From contig NZ_CP087721.1 in the NCBI RefSeq assembly GCF_020991085.1, positions 1-64,000 on the forward strand: DNA of 64,000 bases, given 5' to 3'. Source of the DNA: Roseomonas sp. OT10. GTDB lineage: Bacteria > Pseudomonadota > Alphaproteobacteria > Acetobacterales > Acetobacteraceae. Positions 37,068 through 44,882 of this stretch are shown here, one piece after another. The notes beneath the pieces were generated by a model, which made no database searches, was not told the origin of the DNA, and saw nothing but the letters and a program-made list of their open reading frames with translations. The position numbers and the translations under genes are program-made. Every line of letters starts with the position of its first letter. Position 1 is the first letter of the stretch.

Positions 37068-37433
37068 TCAGGCGCGTGGTGGTCTGGGCGGCAGTTCCGT
37101 CACGCCGGACAGCAGCACCCGGTCAGGTGCGGCGACCGGCTTGAACTCCGGATGGACGACGGCAGGGGCCGCGGCCGCAAGCACCGGCGGGAGCGGCGTC
37201 ACCTTGCCACAGAGGTGGTGGGCGGCGTGGCACGGCAAGGCATCCGGCCGCAGCGGCTCGTCGCCCGGGCTGCCGTTCGTGAGCACGATCTCGACCTGCC
37301 CTGCCAGGGCCGGAACCGTCGAGGCCCCTGCGTCCGTCGAGACCGCCACGGACAGGAGCATGAGCGCACACATCATCACCGAGAGACCTCGGCGAAGGAT
37401 CCTGGCGGCCAGCGATGTCGGCAGAACGAGCAT
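37068..37433 (-). CDS. CzcI-like small protein at the head of the czc operon
   Basis: The 121-residue protein has a hydrophobic segment (SVMMCALMLLSVAVSTDAG), a CHAAHHLCGK metal-like motif in the middle and a Pro-rich end (VTELPPRPPRA). Small proteins with a Cys-His cluster precede czcC in other bacteria (CzcI) and are thought to tune the operon. Direct homology cannot be shown by eye; the assignment rests on position and features. Confidence 0.6.
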   Translation of the reverse strand: MLVLPTSLAARILRRGLSVMMCALMLLSVAVSTDAGASTVPALAGQVEIVLTNGSPGDEPLRPDALPCHAAHHLCGKVTPLPPVLAAAAPAVVHPEFKPVAAPDRVLLSGVTELPPRPPRA

Positions 37434-37596
37434 GCTGGGCCAAGTCTAACGCCTCTGTAATCCGGTGTCATCGGGTGACGGGTGGACATCTTGTCTCACC
37501 ACTCCTGTCCGTCATGCAGGGCGAGCCAGGGGGCAGGGCGGAACATTGTCACTGAATCCCCATATCCTCCGGAATGGCCCTGATCGAGGAGACACC

Positions 37597-38049
37597 ATGG
37601 CGAGGCTGACGATCGGCAACCTGTCGCGAGAGACCGGGGTGAAGGCGACCACGATCCGCTGGTACGAGGCCGAGGGCTGGCTGCCTCCTCCCGCCCGGAC
37701 CGAGGGCGGGCACCGCTCCTATGGGGATACCCACCTCCGGCGGCTCGGCTTCATTCGCCATGCCCGCGAACTCGGCTTCTCCATGGAGGACATCCGCTCC
37801 CTGCTCGCCCTCGCCGACCGTCCCGGGGCCGACTGCTCGGCAGCACACGCCATCGCCATGGCCCACATCGCCGAGGTGGACGCCCGGATGAAGCGCCTTG
37901 AGGCGCTGCGATCGGAATTGCAGCGGATGGCCAGCCAGTGCGTGGGCGGCCACGTGGAGGAGTGCCGTATCATCGAGACACTGGCCGACTTTGGGCATGG
38001 GCACTGTACTGTCCCCATACATGGGGAGCCGGCGTCACGTCTGGGCTGA
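37597..38049 (+). CDS. MerR-family Cd/Zn/Pb-type regulator beside czc
   Basis: The 150-residue protein has the MerR head (RLTIGNLSRETGVKATTIRWYEAEGWLP) and three Cys in the CadR/PbrR pattern (GADCSAAHAIAMAHI, SQCVGGHVEECRI). The tail adds HGHC, a further possible ligand. GAGGAGA precedes the ATG at 37597. It is divergent to the czc genes and probably activates them, though no clear dyad with a 19-base spacer is visible in the 163-base gap. Confidence 0.87.
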   Translation: MARLTIGNLSRETGVKATTIRWYEAEGWLPPPARTEGGHRSYGDTHLRRLGFIRHARELGFSMEDIRSLLALADRPGADCSAAHAIAMAHIAEVDARMKRLEALRSELQRMASQCVGGHVEECRIIETLADFGHGHCTVPIHGEPASRLG

Positions 38050-38160
38050 GCGATATATCGTTACGATGTCGTGGTAGTATCGATGGATCGAGGACGGCAG
38101 GCCGGCGAAGCCGGCCGGGCGAGTGGAGCGCAACACCTGATCTTTTCAGGTTCGGCCAAA

Positions 38161-38538
38161 TTACGACTCTGTATTATCGTCCTTCACAGTGCCGCCCCGC
38201 CATCCTGGCGGCCAAGGCATCGCAGCGTGCGCTTCCGCGACGCGGCGCAGCGCCGCCGCCTCCTCGTCAGATAGGGGCCGTATGCCACGGGGATAGCGCA
38301 CCCACTCCCCCCTATCGCACCCCATCTGGTCAGAAAACTCGCGTAGCTCGGGCGACAGCGGCGCATGGACCGCTGCCAACCCCTCTAACCATCCGCCGAA
38401 GTCGTCGCGGATCTCGTGCCGCCCGTTGGCCATCTGGCGCACCGCCGCTTGCCCCACGTTCAGTCGGCGTGCGAGGCCGCGCTTGGTCCAGCCGATCGTT
38501 TCCAGGCACTCGGCGAAGCGGGATGGGGACATAGCCAT
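38161..38538 (-). CDS. Plasmid HTH protein (Cro/XRE-like)
   Basis: The 125-residue protein contains a helix-turn-helix (FAECLETIGWTKRGLARRLNVGQAAVRQMANGRHEIRDDFGGWLEGLA), followed by a Pro-rich linker and a C-terminal helix (LSDEEAAALRRVAEAHAAMPWPPGWRGG). This layout is common in alphaproteobacterial plasmids and phages. Its targets are unknown. The start is set at the first Met of the conserved part. The region just to its left (38050-38160) is a border between the metal island and the backbone. Confidence 0.65.
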   Translation of the reverse strand: MAMSPSRFAECLETIGWTKRGLARRLNVGQAAVRQMANGRHEIRDDFGGWLEGLAAVHAPLSPELREFSDQMGCDRGEWVRYPRGIRPLSDEEAAALRRVAEAHAAMPWPPGWRGGTVKDDNTES

Positions 38539-38665
38539 ACGGACGGTAATGACCCGACGACGGCACCGGCCGCAACGTAGAAGGCCGCCCGGAGGCGGCC
38601 AGCGGCGAAGCACAGAGCGGGGCAGCGAGGGCGGGCCGAAGCCTGCCCGCACCACCTTGACGCGG

Positions 38666-38938
38666 TCACGACGAGCCCCCAGCGGCGCCCGGTGTAGCAC
38701 GATAGGGCGGGATCGCCGCGGCGGCGCGCACGGCCGCGCGTTCGGTCAGCATGGCCAGCAACAGCGCCTCGCTCTCACCGTCGATCAGGTTGCAGATGAT
38801 GGCGCGGCCGGCGGCATCCTCGACCACGGCAAGGAGGTAGGCGGGATCTTCTGAACTGGTGCCGAGCGCCAGGCCGTTGCCGGCGTCGTCATTGAGTACG
38901 AGCGAAATGCCCAGGATAGGCAGAGCGTGGAAATCCAT
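38666..38938 (-). CDS. Conserved plasmid protein, function unknown
   Basis: The 90-residue protein reads MDFHALPILGISLVLNDDAGNGLALGTSSEDP and is compact, with alternating hydrophobic and polar stretches (LLAVVEDAAGRAIICNLIDGESEALLLAMLTERAAV). It lies 72 bases past the DUF932 gene on the same strand, so the two are probably co-expressed. No family is recognised with certainty. Confidence 0.55.
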   Translation of the reverse strand: MDFHALPILGISLVLNDDAGNGLALGTSSEDPAYLLAVVEDAAGRAIICNLIDGESEALLLAMLTERAAVRAAAAIPPYRATPGAAGGSS

Positions 38939-39010
38939 AGTGCGGAGCTTTCGACGGGGTGGCACGCAAGGGCGGAAGGAAGGGCGGGGATCGCTCCCCG
39001 CCCCCACTGG

Positions 39011-39886
39011 TTAGGCGGCGCTCTTGAGGGCCGCCATGCGCTCGCCCAGCATCCACAGCGCCCGGTTGAGCTTCACGTCCTGGTCGATTCCCGTAACCTC
39101 GCGCGAGGTGATGCGGCGCCGGCGGTTGTTACCGTCCCTGCCCCAAGCCTGGAGGCCGCCGCGAATGGTGTTTTCCTGCACCCGGTTAAAGGTGCTCCAC
39201 AGGTCCGCGCCCGTGTCCGCCGCCCGGCGGGCGGTGAGGAACTGTTCCGCCTGAATTGGGGAGGCGACGTTGCCCTCCTCGTCTCCGAAGCGGATCACGC
39301 GGGCGGCTTCCGCAAGGATGTTCTGTTCCTCGCGATTAAGGGCGACGCTGGCCGAGGCATCAGCGGCCTCAATGGCCTGGCGCGAGGCGCCGAGGACCTC
39401 GTAACTGCCCTCGATCACTTGGCGCACTACGTCGCCCTTGTGCGGCACCTTTACCGAGCGTTCCGGCCCGTCCGACACCACCATCCCATTGAGGCAGGCG
39501 AGGCGGAACACGCCTGCGGTGACGTGGTAGGCGCTGGTCCCATCGTGGGAGTTGATGAGCACGACTTCCGGAAAGGTCATGCCGACGCGACGCGGCTGGC
39601 TTGCCTGACCCTCGTGGCGGAAGCGGATCAGGTGCTTGGTGTGGCCGCTGCGGTCGGCGTCGCGCGGGCGGGTCTGCCGCGCCAGCACCGGCACAAAGCC
39701 TTCGCGTCGCAGACCCGCGATTACGTCCGCTGTCGGGATATAGGCGTAGCGCGCGGAGCGGGAGGAATGGGCCTCTGTCGCGAAGGCAGACGGGGCGAGC
39801 TGCATTAGCTCCCCGTCTGACAGTGGGTTAGCGCCCATCGCGGCGCGGGTGGAACCGAAGGAACGAGAAGAACGGAAGAACGTCAT
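39011..39886 (-). CDS. DUF932 family protein (phage/plasmid type)
   Basis: The 291-residue protein has DUF932 marks: ARYAYIPTADVIAGLRREGFVPV, TFPEVVLINSHDGTSAYHVTAGVFRLACLNGMVVSD and a C-terminal LNRALWMLGERMAALKSA. DUF932 proteins occur on conjugative plasmids and phages; their biochemical role is unknown. An AT-rich region (39972-39999) lies upstream and holds a 12-base match to a site before the RHH gene. Confidence 0.85.
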   Translation of the reverse strand: MTFFRSSRSFGSTRAAMGANPLSDGELMQLAPSAFATEAHSSRSARYAYIPTADVIAGLRREGFVPVLARQTRPRDADRSGHTKHLIRFRHEGQASQPRRVGMTFPEVVLINSHDGTSAYHVTAGVFRLACLNGMVVSDGPERSVKVPHKGDVVRQVIEGSYEVLGASRQAIEAADASASVALNREEQNILAEAARVIRFGDEEGNVASPIQAEQFLTARRAADTGADLWSTFNRVQENTIRGGLQAWGRDGNNRRRRITSREVTGIDQDVKLNRALWMLGERMAALKSAA

Positions 39887-39971
39887 GCGGAGCGCCTTGC
39901 TCTAACCGCCGAAGCGAAGCGCCTCGGCTGAGAGGAACATTACCCCGACCCAATCCACCGGTCAACGTTTT

Positions 39972-39983
39972 TAAATTAAAAAA
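39972..39983. repeat. AT-rich 12-base repeat, copy 1
   Basis: TAAATTAAAAAA occurs here and again at 40320-40331. This copy lies upstream of the DUF932 gene in an AT-rich patch (about 39966-40002) that stands out against the surrounding GC-rich DNA. It may be a promoter or operator. Confidence 0.55.
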
Positions 39984-40037
39984 TTCATTTATATAGTAAC
40001 GGGTCCGTGACCTTGTCTGTTGCGGCGGCGTAGGGTT

Positions 40038-40310
40038 CTACGCCGCCGGTGTGCTCTCGTTCTTGGTGGCAATGCTGGCCGCGATCATGCCTGCGATGAT
40101 GGCTTGCGGCGTGACATTGCGGCCCGTCTCCATCGAACGACGGGCGCTTTCCTCTGTGAGGGCGAGCAGGTGCGCGCGCGGAATACGGAGCGTCAGTTGC
40201 GCCATGTCACCGCCGGCCGGGCGGCCAGGGCGGCGCTTGACCGGGGTGCCAGTGGCCTTGGCGTCGGGGCTAGAGCTGTCTGACATACTGGGATCCTGGA
40301 GAACATTCAT
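40038..40310 (-). CDS. Ribbon-helix-helix-like plasmid protein
   Basis: The 90-residue protein has a flexible basic N-terminus (GTPVKRRPGRPAGGD) and then a possible RHH segment: MAQLTLRIPRAHLLALTEESARR. The strand MAQLTLRI could pair with a partner strand and bind DNA. The upstream inverted repeat at 40312-40343 is a likely operator. Start at ATG 40310; ATG 40286 is an alternative. It stands opposite the partition operon. Confidence 0.6.
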   Translation of the reverse strand: MNVLQDPSMSDSSSPDAKATGTPVKRRPGRPAGGDMAQLTLRIPRAHLLALTEESARRSMETGRNVTPQAIIAGMIAASIATKNESTPAA

Positions 40311-40311
40311 G

Positions 40312-40343
40312 GTGGTTGATAAATTAAAAAACTAAACAACCAC
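40312..40343. promoter_or_regulatory. Inverted repeat around an AT-rich core upstream of the RHH gene
   Basis: GTGGTTG (40312-40318) is the exact reverse complement of CAACCAC (40337-40343). The 18 bases between contain TAAATTAAAAAA (40320-40331), matching the repeat at 39972-39983. The dyad lies just upstream of the RHH start and is likely its operator. Confidence 0.55.
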
Positions 40344-40398
40344 GATGCCCTCGGATGGGGAAGGCCCTACTGAGATGTCCAGCGCCAAGTGTACAGAC

Positions 40399-40414
40399 GT
40401 AATACGCTTTACGC
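40399..40414. repeat. Partition-locus repeat, upstream copy
   Basis: GTAATACGC (40399-40407) runs into GCTTTACGC (40406-40414). Both nine-base words recur at the other end of the par operon: GTAATACGC at 41549-41557 and the reverse complement GCGTAAAGC at 41539-41547. This suggests centromere (parS-like) sites that flank parA and the RHH gene. Confidence 0.55.
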
Positions 40415-40490
40415 ATGGCGACGTACGTTGTAGTCAAGCCGTATTGACGCTTGCTAACTTGACGCACGGCGTCATGCGGTTGGAGCCACC

Positions 40491-41222
40491 ATGTCGATCA
40501 TCACTGTTGCCAGCTCAAAGGGTGGGCCAGGCAAGACAACGCTGTCCCAGATCATCGCGGGCACCCTCGCGGCGCGGGGGGTGAGCGTTGCCGTGCTCGA
40601 TGCCGACCCGACTGCCGGCCTGTCCCGATGGGCATCCAGGCTCTACGAGGGAGCCGCCTTTGTCTGCCACCACGAACCGGATGAGGCGAAGCTGGCCCAT
40701 TTGATCCATCGGATGGCCCAGGAGGCTGAGGTGGTAGTGGTGGACACAGCTGGCTTCGGCAACCGTGCCGCGACCGTTGCCATGACGGCGGCAGACGGGG
40801 TGCTGATCCCCATGGTGCCGGGGGAGGGCGACGTGACCGAGGCCGCCCGCACCGTTGAGCTGGTGGCCGGCGTTGCATCGGCAGCCCGCCGCGAGATACC
40901 TGCCCGTGTTGTTCTCAACCGCGTGCGGTCCTCGACGGCACTCTCCAAACACGCTGCGGCCGAGGCAGCGACCCTGCCAAAACTAGCCGCCTCCCTGTCT
41001 GACCTAGTGGCCTATGGGGAAATGGGCTTCTCAGGGCGGATGCCAGCTGGGAAGGCGGGAGCAGAGGCGGCAGCCCTGGTCGACGAGCTGCGGGAGCTAG
41101 GGTGGCTGCCGGGCAATCCCTCAGCGACTGGAAAGAAGAAGACGCCGAGCGCCAAGTTACATGGCGTAAAGGCGAAAGACGTAAAGACGAAAGCCGTAAA
41201 GACACAGGAGCCGCACCGTTGA
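40491..41222 (+). CDS. parA: ParA-family partition ATPase
   Basis: The 243-residue protein has the deviant Walker A of ParA (SSKGGPGKTTL), Walker A' (VLDADPTAGLSRWA) and Walker B (VVVVDTAGF). It lacks an N-terminal HTH, so it is the short type Ib-like class that pairs with a small RHH protein. Its C-terminus is a Lys-rich repeat (VKAKDVKTKAVKTQ) encoded by tandem 15-base repeats. The TTG of the next gene overlaps its stop. It should position the replicon at cell division. Confidence 0.9.
   Translation: MSIITVASSKGGPGKTTLSQIIAGTLAARGVSVAVLDADPTAGLSRWASRLYEGAAFVCHHEPDEAKLAHLIHRMAQEAEVVVVDTAGFGNRAATVAMTAADGVLIPMVPGEGDVTEAARTVELVAGVASAARREIPARVVLNRVRSSTALSKHAAAEAATLPKLAASLSDLVAYGEMGFSGRMPAGKAGAEAAALVDELRELGWLPGNPSATGKKKTPSAKLHGVKAKDVKTKAVKTQEPHR
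41164..41208 (+). repeat. 15-base tandem repeat inside the 3' end of parA
   Basis: Three near-copies (41164-41178, 41179-41193, 41194-41208) share CGTAAAG at the same place. The word GCGTAAAG also occurs in the flanking par repeats, so these copies may double as protein-binding sites. Confidence 0.6.
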
Positions 41223-41521
41223 AGGGCCTCAAGAGCACCAGGCCAGCGCCGCCCATTTCCCCTGACGAGATGCTACGGGCAGCCGGCGAGGCCGCACCGC
41301 AGCAGCCGCCGGCCATTGCCCAACGCCAGGGCGACGACAAGCCGGCTGTCCTGTCTGTCCGGATGACGGAAGGTACCTTGGAAGCCCTGGCCCGCTTCGC
41401 AATCGAAAAGGGCACGACGCAGCGGCGCGTGATCGCGGAAGCCCTGGCCAAGCATGGCGTGCAGGTATCCAGCCATGACTTAGAGGAACGGCCCCAGCCC
41501 AGGCGCCGTGGGCGGGGTTAG
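41219..41521 (+). CDS. Small RHH centromere-binding protein, partner of ParA
   Basis: The 100-residue protein has a likely ribbon-helix-helix domain (PAVLSVRMTEGTLEALARFAIEKGTTQRRVIAEALAKHGV). The TTG start overlaps the parA stop (TTGA), as expected for a ParB-like partner (ParG/StbB class) in short-ParA systems. It ends RPQPRRRGRG. It should bind the repeats flanking the operon. The TTG is unusual but fits coupling; a Met-led start upstream would lie within parA. Confidence 0.75.
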   Translation: MKGLKSTRPAPPISPDEMLRAAGEAAPQQPPAIAQRQGDDKPAVLSVRMTEGTLEALARFAIEKGTTQRRVIAEALAKHGVQVSSHDLEERPQPRRRGRG

Positions 41522-41534
41522 AACCGCAAAGCGG

Positions 41535-41561
41535 TCTTGCGTAAAGCAGTAATACGCAAGA
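41535..41561. repeat. Inverted repeat closing the partition operon
   Basis: TCTTGCGTA (41535-41543) is the perfect reverse complement of TACGCAAGA (41553-41561). It contains both words of the upstream par repeat (GCGTAAAGC and GTAATACGC). It could act as centromere, as terminator, or both. Confidence 0.6.
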
Positions 41562-41575
41562 CAGCTTGGCGCTTG

Positions 41576-41875
41576 TCAGTCATAGTCATTCCACATGCGG
41601 GAAATGCGCGCGCGCAGCCCAAGGCAGAGCATCCCAACAGCCCCACCACCCCAAATCATGCCAAGCGCCTCCCAGAGCGGTTGCCCCGCGTCGAGTGCGG
41701 AGCGGATGCCGAGGAGGCCCGCGAAGGCGCATACGATGCCCAGGAAGCCCATCACGGCCAGCAAAACCCTCGCTGGTCCCCGCACCAGGTAGAGCAGCGG
41801 GGCGAGCAGCAGCCAGGCAGCGGCGCGGAGTGCAGAGCCCACCCCGCGGATCGCCCGTGGGAAAGGCGCCGCCAC
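41576..41875 (-). CDS. Small membrane protein of the plasmid backbone
   Basis: The 99-residue protein has two or three hydrophobic segments (AAWLLLAPLLYLV, VLLAVMGFLGIVCAFAGLLGI and MIWGGGAVGMLCLGL). A GTG start shares one base with the stop of the upstream DUF6118 gene. No family is recognised; the gene order suggests a role in plasmid maintenance or transfer. Confidence 0.65.
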   Translation of the reverse strand: MAAPFPRAIRGVGSALRAAAWLLLAPLLYLVRGPARVLLAVMGFLGIVCAFAGLLGIRSALDAGQPLWEALGMIWGGGAVGMLCLGLRARISRMWNDYD

Positions 41876-42474
41876 TACGAGCGTGGCCCCGCCGGCGCCG
41901 CCGGCGGTGGAGCCTCATCCAGCCACAGCGGCACGGCGCAGGCCCGCCGGCCAGCGGCATCGGCCCAAACCGCCCGCCCCTCGCAGCGCGACAGGAGGCC
42001 TACAAGGTCATTGCGGCGGATGGCGTCGGCCCATGCCCGAGCCGAGGCCGAGCCGTCCGACAGCGCGGCGCGGATAATGCCCGTGGCCTCGCGCACGTCC
42101 GCCGCCTCCGTCGATCTTCCCCACAGATAGCCGCCGCCCAGCGCGCCCAGCAGCAGCACCGCCGCCCCGGCGCCCGACAGCACGGCCAAACGCCGGGACT
42201 GCGCGCCGGCCTGGCGCACGAAGTCGGCCCGGCATGCCTTCACGAGCTGGCGCGTCATCTCGGCCTGCGCTGAAGCGTCCAGCGGCTGCCGGCTAGACTC
42301 TGCGTGGTCCAGCACTTCGCCCATGGCGCCGAGGCTGGCCCCGAAGGCCTCGAGAACCGGGCCGAGCGGGTCGCCCTCCAGTTGCGCCTTCGAGGCCGCG
42401 AGGCGCAGATCGGCCCGCGCGCGGCCGATCGCTGCGCGCGGGTCCGAGGGCGCCGCCGCAGTCGTCGTGCTCAC
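41875..42474 (-). CDS. DUF6118 family plasmid protein
   Basis: The 199-residue protein has a helical N-terminal part (ARADLRLAASKAQLEGDPLGPVLEAFGASLGAMGEVLDHAE), one membrane segment (AVLSGAGAAVLLLGALGGGYLWG) and a soluble C-terminal part (RNDLVGLLSRCEGRAVWADAAGRRACAVPLWLD). This resembles DUF6118 proteins of alphaproteobacterial conjugative plasmids. GTG start overlaps the stop of the P-loop ATPase gene (GTGA). Function unknown. Confidence 0.7.
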   Translation of the reverse strand: MSTTTAAAPSDPRAAIGRARADLRLAASKAQLEGDPLGPVLEAFGASLGAMGEVLDHAESSRQPLDASAQAEMTRQLVKACRADFVRQAGAQSRRLAVLSGAGAAVLLLGALGGGYLWGRSTEAADVREATGIIRAALSDGSASARAWADAIRRNDLVGLLSRCEGRAVWADAAGRRACAVPLWLDEAPPPAAPAGPRS

Positions 42475-43339
42475 GGAATCCAGGACCGGATCGGCACTAG
42501 GGACGCGGCCATGTCCGCCATCCACTTGCGGACGCGAGAGCGGTCGAACGGGCCGAGAATGGCGCCGGGCTGGTCGGCCGGGGCCTGGCCGTCGCGCGCT
42601 TGGCCGAAGCGGAGCCGCTTGCCTTCGATCTCGGCTGCAACGCCCGCATCCAGCCGCGGCATCCAGATCGGCACCGCCCCGCGCTCCACGGCGGCCCGGA
42701 AAGCGCTGTGCCGTAGCACGCGGGCGAAGGCGTCCTCCCGCGGCATGGTGGGGTCGGCCAGGCCGGCGTTGAGGATCAGCGCCGTGGCCTTGGGCTGAAA
42801 GCCCTGCGCCTCGTAGCCGGCCAGCACGCTCAGATCATCGACGCGTGGGGATAGGGTGTAGATCGCGACTGGATGCACGCCGGCCTCTTCCAGGCTGCCG
42901 GCCAGGTCAGGCACGTCCTCCAGCAGCTTGCCCATGCTCAGATCGCCGCCGCCCATGTCGAGGAGGGCGCTCTGCTTCTCGGTCATGACGAAGCCGAGCA
43001 ATTCTTCTGCCCAGCGGGCGACACCGGTGGGATCGTTTGTATCGGGCTGCGCCACGTCGTTGACGAAGGTGGCCAGCGACCGGTTCTGCGGATCGAGCGC
43101 CGCGGCGATCGGGGCCGGCTGCCCGGAGCGGGCCTCCTCCAGGATGTAGCGCAGCAGCGTGGTCTTACCGCTGCGGCCCGGCCCCATGACGAACAGCGCC
43201 TTGGGACCGTCCCCGAGGTCTACGGCCGGCACAGTGGGCAGGGCTGCAGCGGCGCCGTCGCGAGGACGGGCCGCCGGTCCGACCGGGATCTCCCGCTCGC
43301 CCTCAATCGAGCGGGCCCGGCCGAATAGACGAGGGCTAG
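42471..43339 (-). pseudogene. P-loop ATPase gene, 3' part, separated from its start by an IS1182-family insertion
   Basis: This part has Walker A GPGRSGKTTLLRY and codes for a ParA/MinD-like or zeta-like nucleotide-binding fold (LDMGGGDLSMGKLLEDVPDLAGSLEEAGVHPVAIYTLS). The frame continues without stop to the insertion at 43340. Its first 17 residues lie at 44816-44868, beyond the element. Joining the two parts through one CTAG gives a continuous 305-residue frame. An internal GTG at 43232 might still give a shorter product that keeps the P-loop. It leads the unit with the DUF6118 and membrane genes. Confidence 0.85.
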
Positions 43340-44815
43340 GAGCCCGTCTCGGTAACCACTTTTCGGGCTGACATTGTGGAACGTTGAGCGGCGCCCGTGG
43401 TGCGCCAGCTTGCAGCGCGGGTCATCCTGTTGGTGCCTTGGCGAGCTTGGTGAGGTTGTGGGCGGTGCAGACCAACGCCCACTCGTGTTTTACCTTCTCG
43501 AGGCCGCGGAGGAGGAGTTGTCGGAACCCTCGTGCTTGCTTGATCTGTCCAAAGACGGGTTCGACGACCTGCTTGCGTAACCGGTAGCGGCTGCGCCGGC
43601 CGGCACGCCTGAGCCGCTGCCGCATGGCTGAAACCAGTGGGCCTCTGCGACGGTCCTCGCCGCCATCGGGGTGCTTGGCGCGACCGGTGGCGACGTAGCC
43701 GCGGATCTTGCGCCGGTCGAGGTCGGCCAGGTTGGCCTCCGAGCAATAGCCGCTGTCGGCGGAGACCTCGGTGGGCGTGACGCCGGTGTTGGCCGTGACC
43801 GCGTCGAGCAGCGGTCCCAAGGCGTCCTGGTCGGAGGCGTTGTTGGTCAGGTGATGCGCCACGATCACCTGTGCCGTCGCGTCCACCGCGGCCCCAGCGT
43901 TGTAGGCCTGCACGAAGCCGTCGCGACCCTTCATGATCCGGCTCTCCGGATCGGTGAAGTTGCGCTGTGCCGTGGGCCTGGGCTCGCAAGGCGGATGCTT
44001 CGGCTTGCGTCCGCGACGCCCACGCGGCGAGCCGTCGGCCTTCGTTCCCGGATCCGGCTGGGAGGCCGCAGCAGCAAGCGCCTCGGCCTCCAACTCCGCC
44101 TTCGCAGCACGGATCCGCTCCAGGCGGTGCCTCTTGTCGCGCATCCAGTCCGGCATCTCGTCGCCGCGCCGCTCGTCCCCGAGAGTGGCGTCTTCTTCGG
44201 CGTCGGCTCCCTCCGCCTGCGCCAGCCATCCCTCGACCTCGGCCGCCAGTTCGGCCTCGGCCGGGCTCATCCGGGCGTAGCTCATCGCCTTGTGCTTGGA
44301 GGCATTGGCCCGCAGCTTGGTGCCGTCCACCGCGACATGGCCAAGGCCGACCAGGCCGGCGCGTCGGCACAAGGTGAGCACCTGCACGAAGAGCGCAGCC
44401 AGTGCCGGCAGGTGACGCCGGCGGAACTCGCTGATGGTGCGGAAGTCCGGCCTGTTCAGCGCCGTTACTGCCTGGAAGTCGAGCCGTTCCTCGCAGGCGC
44501 GCGCGATCCGCCGCGACGAATAGACGCCTCGGCTGTAGGCGTAGAGCAGCAGCGCCACCATCATCGCCGGGTGGTACGGCGGATAGCCACGGGGCTCCGT
44601 GTAGGCCGAAAGAATGGCCGAGAGATCGAGTTCCTCCGCCACGATGTCGCGGACCAGATGCGCTGGATGCCCCTGGGGCACGAACTCCTGCACCGAGGGC
44701 GGCAGCAGCCAGACCTCGTCCACCTTCCAGGGCCGAAAGCTCTTCGTCATGCCGGCGAGCGAATCACCACCCAACCCACCTGTCGAGCCTATTCAGCCGT
44801 TACCGGGACACGCTC
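43340..44815 (-). mobile_element. IS1182-family insertion sequence, complete copy
   Basis: The 1476-base element is flanked by a CTAG duplication (43336-43339 and 44816-44819). Its ends are imperfect inverted repeats: GAGCCCGTCTCGGTAAC and GAGCGTGTCCCGGTAAC. It encodes one transposase. A second copy, in opposite orientation, begins at 63055. Removing it plus one CTAG restores the ATPase gene. Confidence 0.92.
43422..44750 (-). CDS. IS1182-family DDE transposase
   Basis: The 442-residue protein has the N-terminal IS1182/IS5-like domain (PWKVDEVWLLPPSVQEFVPQGHPAHLVRDI), an Ala/Glu-rich insert, and a DDE catalytic core: VAVDGTKLRANAS (first Asp), VSADSGYCSEANLAD (second Asp) and VVEPVFGQIKQARGFRQLLLRG (Glu). 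It is intact. The ATG at 44750 is chosen from the match with the second copy at 63120. Confidence 0.92.
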   Translation of the reverse strand: MTKSFRPWKVDEVWLLPPSVQEFVPQGHPAHLVRDIVAEELDLSAILSAYTEPRGYPPYHPAMMVALLLYAYSRGVYSSRRIARACEERLDFQAVTALNRPDFRTISEFRRRHLPALAALFVQVLTLCRRAGLVGLGHVAVDGTKLRANASKHKAMSYARMSPAEAELAAEVEGWLAQAEGADAEEDATLGDERRGDEMPDWMRDKRHRLERIRAAKAELEAEALAAAASQPDPGTKADGSPRGRRGRKPKHPPCEPRPTAQRNFTDPESRIMKGRDGFVQAYNAGAAVDATAQVIVAHHLTNNASDQDALGPLLDAVTANTGVTPTEVSADSGYCSEANLADLDRRKIRGYVATGRAKHPDGGEDRRRGPLVSAMRQRLRRAGRRSRYRLRKQVVEPVFGQIKQARGFRQLLLRGLEKVKHEWALVCTAHNLTKLAKAPTG

Positions 44816-44868
44816 CTAGGCGTGGGGGAGGGGTCGGGCTGGGGCGCTACGGACGGGGTGTTCTTCAT
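44816..44868 (-). pseudogene. P-loop ATPase gene, 5' part, cut off by IS1182
   Basis: ATG 44868 starts MKNTPSVAPQPDPSPTP and then the frame enters the element at the CTAG (44816-44819). The missing remainder is at 42471-43335, in frame when one CTAG is kept. It reads directly downstream of the gene at 44883-45377. Confidence 0.8.
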
Positions 44869-44882
44869 GGCTGGTACTCTGG

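Noticed and set aside
37434-37596. MerR operator between the czcI-like gene and the regulator at 37597
   Set aside because: Only loose partial dyads are seen; none has arms and a -35/-10 spacing like the other MerR sites.
39960-40343. AT-rich patches as an origin of replication
   Set aside because: No replication initiator gene and no series of iterons are visible; kept only as repeats or operators.
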